Origin: Phycisphaerae bacterium
Lineage (GTDB): Bacteria > Planctomycetota > Phycisphaerae > UBA1845 > UTPLA1
Length of the DNA: 64,000 nt
Reading direction: 5' to 3'
Assembly: GCA_016935885.1 (NCBI GenBank)
Contig: JAFGQA010000406.1
Coordinates: 17,356 to 81,355, forward strand
A model generated the notes under the pieces. The model was not told the DNA's origin. It ran no database searches and saw only the letters and a list, made by a program, of their open reading frames with translations. The number at the start of each line of letters is the position of its first letter. Positions within the stretch are counted from its first letter, which is position 1. Below, piece after piece: positions 60,525 through 64,000 of this stretch. The position numbers and the translations under genes were made by a program.

Positions 60525-61931
60525 TCAGCGCGGTGGCTTGGCACCTTCGGGTCGATTGTCGAGAAGCCAGTCTTCTTTCATCTCCTCCGGCCAGTTGCCG
60601 CTCAGGGTCTTGGTCTCTCCCTCTTTCCACAGCGCGACTTGCTTGCCGCCTTGATCCGCTTCGGCGGGCCTAACGAGGCAAACTTCCGCGTTGTTTCGCC
60701 ACGCTGGCAGGGACTCGAACTCCCCATGTGGGGACACTGGGGCGACGAGCGGCTTCGTCTCTCTCGATGCGAAATCATGGAGAACAACTTGTCCGTTCGG
60801 ACCAGGCAGAAGCACGCGCTTCTCGTCAGGGCTTAGCTCAAAACTGGGCATGGACGCCTCCAACGGCTCGGCGAAATCGCGGCCCAGCACGCGGTGAACA
60901 CTGGCAGGCATGCTGGGGTCGAACACGAAAAGCGACCACCGCTGAGGCATGTCGCTCGTTGTCGCGGGCAGAGTGGCCTCGAAGGAGGAGAACAGCAGCC
61001 TGCCATCAGACATCCAGCGGACCGACAGCAGGGGATTGAAGAGCAGACCAACCAGCTCTTCCCGAGTCTCCCATTGCGGCAACAGCGAGCCGTCTTCCTT
61101 CGCGATCCTCATCGTGACGAGTGACCCGAGTTGAACCTGGGCACTCGCCTCAATCCCCAGTGCCGAGCTTTGGATAAAAACGAGACAACAGCCGTCCGGG
61201 CTCCAATCGTGGCCCAACCCGACGTCCTCAGCAACGACCCGGGCCTCGCCGCCCTCGCACGCGACGACTTGCAACGCGACTTTGTCGTCGGTCCCCTCCA
61301 CGAGCGGCATCAAGAGCGTGATATTCTTGCCGTTGGGGGCAACCCTCGGTTCGTGAATCTCGTGGAAGGTGCGAACGAGCACCGCGCCGGGCTCGAGGTC
61401 GTCCTGAGTGACCGTGAAGATCTGGAGTTGCCAGATGTCCGGGTTCAGCTCCTTGACCTCCTTCCATTTGTCCCCGAGCTTCTCGGGCAGCCCTTCGGCC
61501 AGATGGTCTCGCAAGTACAGGAACGCGCCCACCTCGATGGACGATGGGATCGTGTCGTCGGGATCGACCTTGAACGCGTCCCAGTCGCCTTCATAAGCCA
61601 GCGCACGCTCACGCAACGTCTTGGCGAGTGCCTTCATCTTGGTGGTCTGCTCCGAGTTGAACATGTCTTCGACGTCCGCCCACTTCTTGGCTGTCGTCTT
61701 ATGGACCACGGCCAGCCGGCAATTGTCGGGGAACCAGTTACACCGGGTAGGCGAACCCGTCAGACGAGGCTTGAGGACGTTGCCATCGCCGTCGATCAGA
61801 AACAGACCCTTCGGCGTGGCGACGACGGCACGCTTGCCGTCCGGCGACCAGACGATGCGCTTCTCGGGGATGCAACCGGCGATGAGGGCGGCCGCCAGGA
61901 CTGTCGTGACAAGTGCTGTTGCTGCTTTCAT
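60525..61931 (-). CDS. Beta-propeller lipoprotein of the ECF sigma operon
   Basis: The 468-residue protein starts MKAATALVTTVLAAALIAGC; C20 after LIAG is the lipidation site. WD40/PD40-like repeats are visible (RIVWSPDGKRAVVATPKGLF; GHDWSPDGCCLVFIQ; SFELSPDEKRVLLPGPNGQV), so it should fold as a TolB-like propeller. Its ATG overlaps the stop of the anti-sigma gene by 4 bases (ATGA), and GGAGAAC lies before the ATG. It may sense a surface or envelope condition for the operon, by inference. Confidence 0.85.
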   Translation of the reverse strand: MKAATALVTTVLAAALIAGCIPEKRIVWSPDGKRAVVATPKGLFLIDGDGNVLKPRLTGSPTRCNWFPDNCRLAVVHKTTAKKWADVEDMFNSEQTTKMKALAKTLRERALAYEGDWDAFKVDPDDTIPSSIEVGAFLYLRDHLAEGLPEKLGDKWKEVKELNPDIWQLQIFTVTQDDLEPGAVLVRTFHEIHEPRVAPNGKNITLLMPLVEGTDDKVALQVVACEGGEARVVAEDVGLGHDWSPDGCCLVFIQSSALGIEASAQVQLGSLVTMRIAKEDGSLLPQWETREELVGLLFNPLLSVRWMSDGRLLFSSFEATLPATTSDMPQRWSLFVFDPSMPASVHRVLGRDFAEPLEASMPSFELSPDEKRVLLPGPNGQVVLHDFASRETKPLVAPVSPHGEFESLPAWRNNAEVCLVRPAEADQGGKQVALWKEGETKTLSGNWPEEMKEDWLLDNRPEGAKPPR

Positions 61932-62437
61932 GTTTGTTCTCCGATGCGTGGTTGGCTCAAGGGTGTTGTCCACTCCAGACGTTGCGAGTTTCCCGTTGGA
62001 CGGGGCCGTGGGGGCTTGTGAAGCCGCTCCAACGACCAGAATCCGCTGGATCTTCGTACGCTGTTTGACAGACCGGTCACAGATGTATCGGTCCTAGTGA
62101 TCGTGCCCTGTCTCAGCTCGCTGAGATTCCCCAGGACAAAGGCGAGTGCAATGGCGGCGGCGACGGCGAAACGGCGGTGCCATGTTCCCCAAAGGGATCG
62201 CCGCCCGGGCGAGGGCATCGCGAGCCGGCGCGAAGGCGGCGGCATGGCGTGCTCGGGTCGTGCGTGCGGGCGGTTCAGGGCTCGCTCGGCAAGATCAATG
62301 GTAATGATCACGCCTTCAGCGGCGCTGCCTCGGTCCGGACATAATCGCAGGTAGGCGTCCAGCAGTGTGGCGACATCCGGTGACAACTCGCCAAGTCGTC
62401 GGTCGATCAGAAGCTGTTCGAGTGTCTTCGTCTTCAT
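61928..62437 (-). CDS. Probable anti-sigma factor, single-pass membrane protein
   Basis: The 169-residue protein begins MKTKTLEQLLIDRRLGELSP; the D-R-R-L-G-E-L-S-P pattern followed by LDAYLRLCPD resembles the N-terminal zinc-finger-like part of many anti-sigma factors, but the HxxxCxxC motif is missing. One membrane helix is at about residues 89-110 (RFAVAAAIALAFVLGNL). The C-terminal 55 residues are outside the cytoplasm. It overlaps the sigma gene before it and the lipoprotein gene after it, each by 4 bases, so the three form one translational unit. Confidence 0.78.
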   Translation of the reverse strand: MKTKTLEQLLIDRRLGELSPDVATLLDAYLRLCPDRGSAAEGVIITIDLAERALNRPHARPEHAMPPPSRRLAMPSPGRRSLWGTWHRRFAVAAAIALAFVLGNLSELRQGTITRTDTSVTGLSNSVRRSSGFWSLERLHKPPRPRPTGNSQRLEWTTPLSQPRIGEQT

Positions 62438-62940
62438 GTTTCTACCGTCCTTTGGACGCCCACGTCGGCCGCCCAGGCACGCAACGTGGCGACGGCGTTG
62501 TGCAACCGCGAACGAACCGTGCCGATCGGTATCGCCATCGCCTCGGCGATCTCCGCGTAGGTCAGGCCATGACCGAGCCGGAGTTCGATGACCTCTCGCT
62601 GAGCATCGGGCAGTCGGTCGATTGCCCGTCGCATCGCCTCGACACGGAAGTCCTCGGCCGGCGGGTCAGCGACAGGGTATTCCTCGGGCAGCGACACAGC
62701 GCGTCGGCGCGCCGCGCGCCGCACGTGCTCGCGGAGGAGGTTACGAGCAATGCCGATCAACCAGGCGCGCTTGGACCTCGCCGCCATGAGGGCGTCGAAG
62801 TCCTTCGCGACGGCAAGGAAGGTATCCTGGAGGGCCTCCTCCGCCACGGTTGCGTCCGAGACCCGCCGTCGCAGGTAGTCCCAGACCTGAGGGCCGACCT
62901 CGCGGTACAGCCTATCCAGTTCCGCCGTCCGTTTGTCCAT
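62434..62940 (-). CDS. RNA polymerase ECF-type sigma factor
   Basis: The 168-residue protein has region 2 (RRRVSDATVAEEALQDTFLA; SKRAWLIGIARNLLREHVRR) and region 4 (DAQREVIELRLGHGLTYAEI; GTVRSRLHNAVATLRAWA), with a variable linker. It directs RNA polymerase to a set of promoters under control of the anti-sigma factor encoded next. AGAAGG precedes the ATG. Group assignment is not possible from sequence alone. The promoter region carries a truncated family B element further upstream. Confidence 0.92.
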   Translation of the reverse strand: MDKRTAELDRLYREVGPQVWDYLRRRVSDATVAEEALQDTFLAVAKDFDALMAARSKRAWLIGIARNLLREHVRRAARRRAVSLPEEYPVADPPAEDFRVEAMRRAIDRLPDAQREVIELRLGHGLTYAEIAEAMAIPIGTVRSRLHNAVATLRAWAADVGVQRTVET

Positions 62941-63264
62941 CGTGCCTTCTATCCTATCAGTGATTTGGGCGGCGAGGAGAGTTCACGGTTTCTTCAGCGA
63001 CCGCGAAGCCCCCCCCCGCTCGTGATGGTTGGACCACGCTCGCCTTCCGCTATCGTGGGAAGGCCAGTCCACGGGCTCCGGGGTGCATGACAGTTTAGGC
63101 GGGTGTCACTGGCAGCTTGCCTGCCAGTGTGTATGCCCCACGCGCCCACCGGCGAGACCGCACGGGCGGACAACAAGCCGCCCGTGCCACGGAAGCCCCG
63201 CGACGCAAGCTTGCGAGGTTCATAGGCTGCTTACACTCGTCGTGTACGAGAACCATGAGAAAGG
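62941..63264. other. Intergenic region between the ECF operon and the rRNA terminator
   Basis: This 324-base stretch carries the promoter region of the leftward ECF operon and, at 63081-63195, a truncated family B element. A run of nine C is at 63010-63018. The rRNA genes to the right also read leftward, so their terminator lies just right of this stretch. I see no further gene. Confidence 0.55.
63081..63195. mobile_element. Family B element, truncated at one end
   Basis: The left end GGGTGCATGACAG is complete and both internal stems are present, CACTGGCAG/CTGCCAGTG and CACGGGCGG/CCGCCCGTG (with CAACAAG in the loop). The right inverted repeat and the segment before it, found in the other full copies, are missing, so it ends near CGTGCCACGG. 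Confidence 0.75.
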
Positions 63265-63265
63265 C

Positions 63266-63297
63266 GAAGCCCGGCGATCTTGCGATCACCGGGCTTC
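63266..63297 (-). terminator. Intrinsic terminator of the rRNA operon
   Basis: GAAGCCCGG, one mismatch or G-U pair, GATC, loop TTGC, then GATC and CCGGGCTTC form a stem of 13 pairs plus a wobble. On the minus strand it is followed by GCCTTTCTC. It lies 7 bases after the 5S gene end and points in the rRNA direction. Confidence 0.85.
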
Positions 63298-63304
63298 AGA
63301 TAAA

Positions 63305-63411
63305 CTGGCACTGACCTACTCTCGCCCACTTGGACTACCATCGGCCCTGAGGGCTTCACTTCTGAGTTCGGAATGGGATCAGGTGTTTCCCCTCAGGTAT
63401 CGGCACCAGCA
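63305..63411 (-). rRNA. rrf: 5S ribosomal RNA
   Basis: The complement reads TGCTGGTGCCGATACCTGAG at its start and has GATCCCATTCCGAACTCAGA, the loop A to B sequence shared by bacterial 5S rRNAs, and GGCGAGAGTAGGTCAGTGCC near the end. Length is about 107 bases; ends are approximate within a few bases. It follows the 23S gene by about 195 bases and precedes the terminator. Confidence 0.93.
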
Positions 63412-63605
63412 AGGCCACATGCGACCTCTCGGCCGGATGTGGACGCGTCTTCAATGATGAATGGCGGACCACGGATAACGGGAAGCCCTGTTGACAAAGC
63501 TCCCGCGCGCTTCGCAACCCGCGATTCTCATCTACTCCTAATGAATAGAGTGGATAGCAAGGCATGCCATCGTCAAGGCCGCGTCGGGACAGCGAATCAT
63601 CGATG

Positions 63606-64000
63606 CGGTCAAGCAATCGACCATTAGTACCAGTAAGCTGAGGACATCTCTGCCCTTACACGCCTGGCCTATCAACCTCGTGGTCTACAAGGGGTCTCTC
63701 GCCTCAAAATGAGGCATCCAATCGTTATCTTCGGGGGGGCTTCACGCTTAGATGCTTTCAGCGTTTATCCTTTCGGTACTTGGCTACCCTGCGCTGCCCT
63801 TAGCAGGACAACAGGTGCACTAGCGGTACCTACAATCCAATCCTCTCGTACTAGGATTGTCTCCCGTCACGATTGGTGCGCCCACGGCAGATAGGGACCG
63901 ACCTGACTCACGTCGGTCTGAACCCAGCTCGCGTACCGCTTTAATTGGCGAACAGCCAAACCCTTGGGACCGCCTACAGCCCCAGGATGCGATGGGCCGA
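63606..64000 (-). rRNA. rrl: 23S ribosomal RNA, 3' part (cut by window edge)
   Basis: The complement of this end contains conserved 23S helices, for example AGTACGAGAGGATTGGATTG (sarcin-loop neighbourhood follows), CCTAAGGGCAGCGCAGGGTA-like sequence with small changes, and GGTACTAATGGTCGATTGC near the 3' end. The 5' part is outside the window. No tRNA is seen in the 23S-5S spacer. Confidence 0.93.

Noticed and set aside
63412..63605. tRNA gene in the 23S-5S spacer
   Set aside because: No cloverleaf, T-loop or anticodon arm pattern is visible on the minus strand; short inverted repeats there look like processing stems.

Overview
The window looks like part of a chromosome from a GC-rich (roughly 60-65 percent) member of the Planctomycetota, most likely near the Phycisphaerae. 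This is inferred from gene content and not from a phylogeny. Pointers are an HYExAFE-type protein, two PEP-CTERM proteins, a TIGR03790-like protein with dockerin repeats, paired DUF3857/transglutaminase proteins, long low-complexity tails on RpoA, L15 and L17, and many secreted proteins of unknown function.

Layout. 1-2976: tRNA and rRNA maturation and charging (CCA-adding enzyme fragment and rsmD leftward; hisS and an HYExAFE protein rightward). 2977-9846: small membrane proteins, an ArsR-type regulator, a secreted protein and a coiled-coil membrane protein, separated by several kinds of short inverted-repeat elements. 9847-12323: a SahR-like ArsR-methyltransferase regulator and its likely target ahcY. 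12480-21048: surface and secreted proteins (dockerin, PEP-CTERM, lipoprotein) plus a YjbQ protein. 21319-25705: HAD phosphatase, mnmE with a repeat built into its reading frame, a hotdog thioesterase and rsmA. 25807-27410: a CII-like DNA-binding protein, a small lipoprotein and a STAS protein. 27411-31782: two overlapping DUF3857/transglutaminase genes, one apparently a pseudoenzyme. 32052-36092: ADP-forming acyl-CoA synthetase followed by a CoA-transferase/GNAT fusion. 36516-39225: two divergent glycosyltransferases with a heptamer repeat array between them. 39514-56794: a long S10-spc-alpha ribosomal cluster from rpsJ to rplQ with secY, adk, map and rpoA; rpmD and infA are absent from their usual places. 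56914-62940: a HIT protein, a large secreted CARDB/NHL-like protein, and an ECF sigma factor / anti-sigma / beta-propeller lipoprotein operon. 63266-64000: the 5S gene and the 3' end of the 23S gene, leftward, with an intrinsic terminator.

The most unusual feature is the population of short palindromic elements without any transposase. One family (B) is about 142 bp long, ends in imperfect inverted repeats and is flanked by 9-bp direct repeats that are perfect at two copies and 7/9 at a third. A second family (A, about 98 bp) sits directly after stop codons at two unrelated genes; at one copy the 4-bp flanks are CTAA on both sides, so the target site contains the stop codon itself. A third element carries 12-bp inverted repeats bounded by TA. 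Family A-type hairpins also make up an in-frame segment of about 86 residues in MnmE. Short tandem arrays with units of 7, 8, 15, 21 and 25 bp add to the picture. I found no phage-defence island, CRISPR array, tRNA gene or transposase gene.
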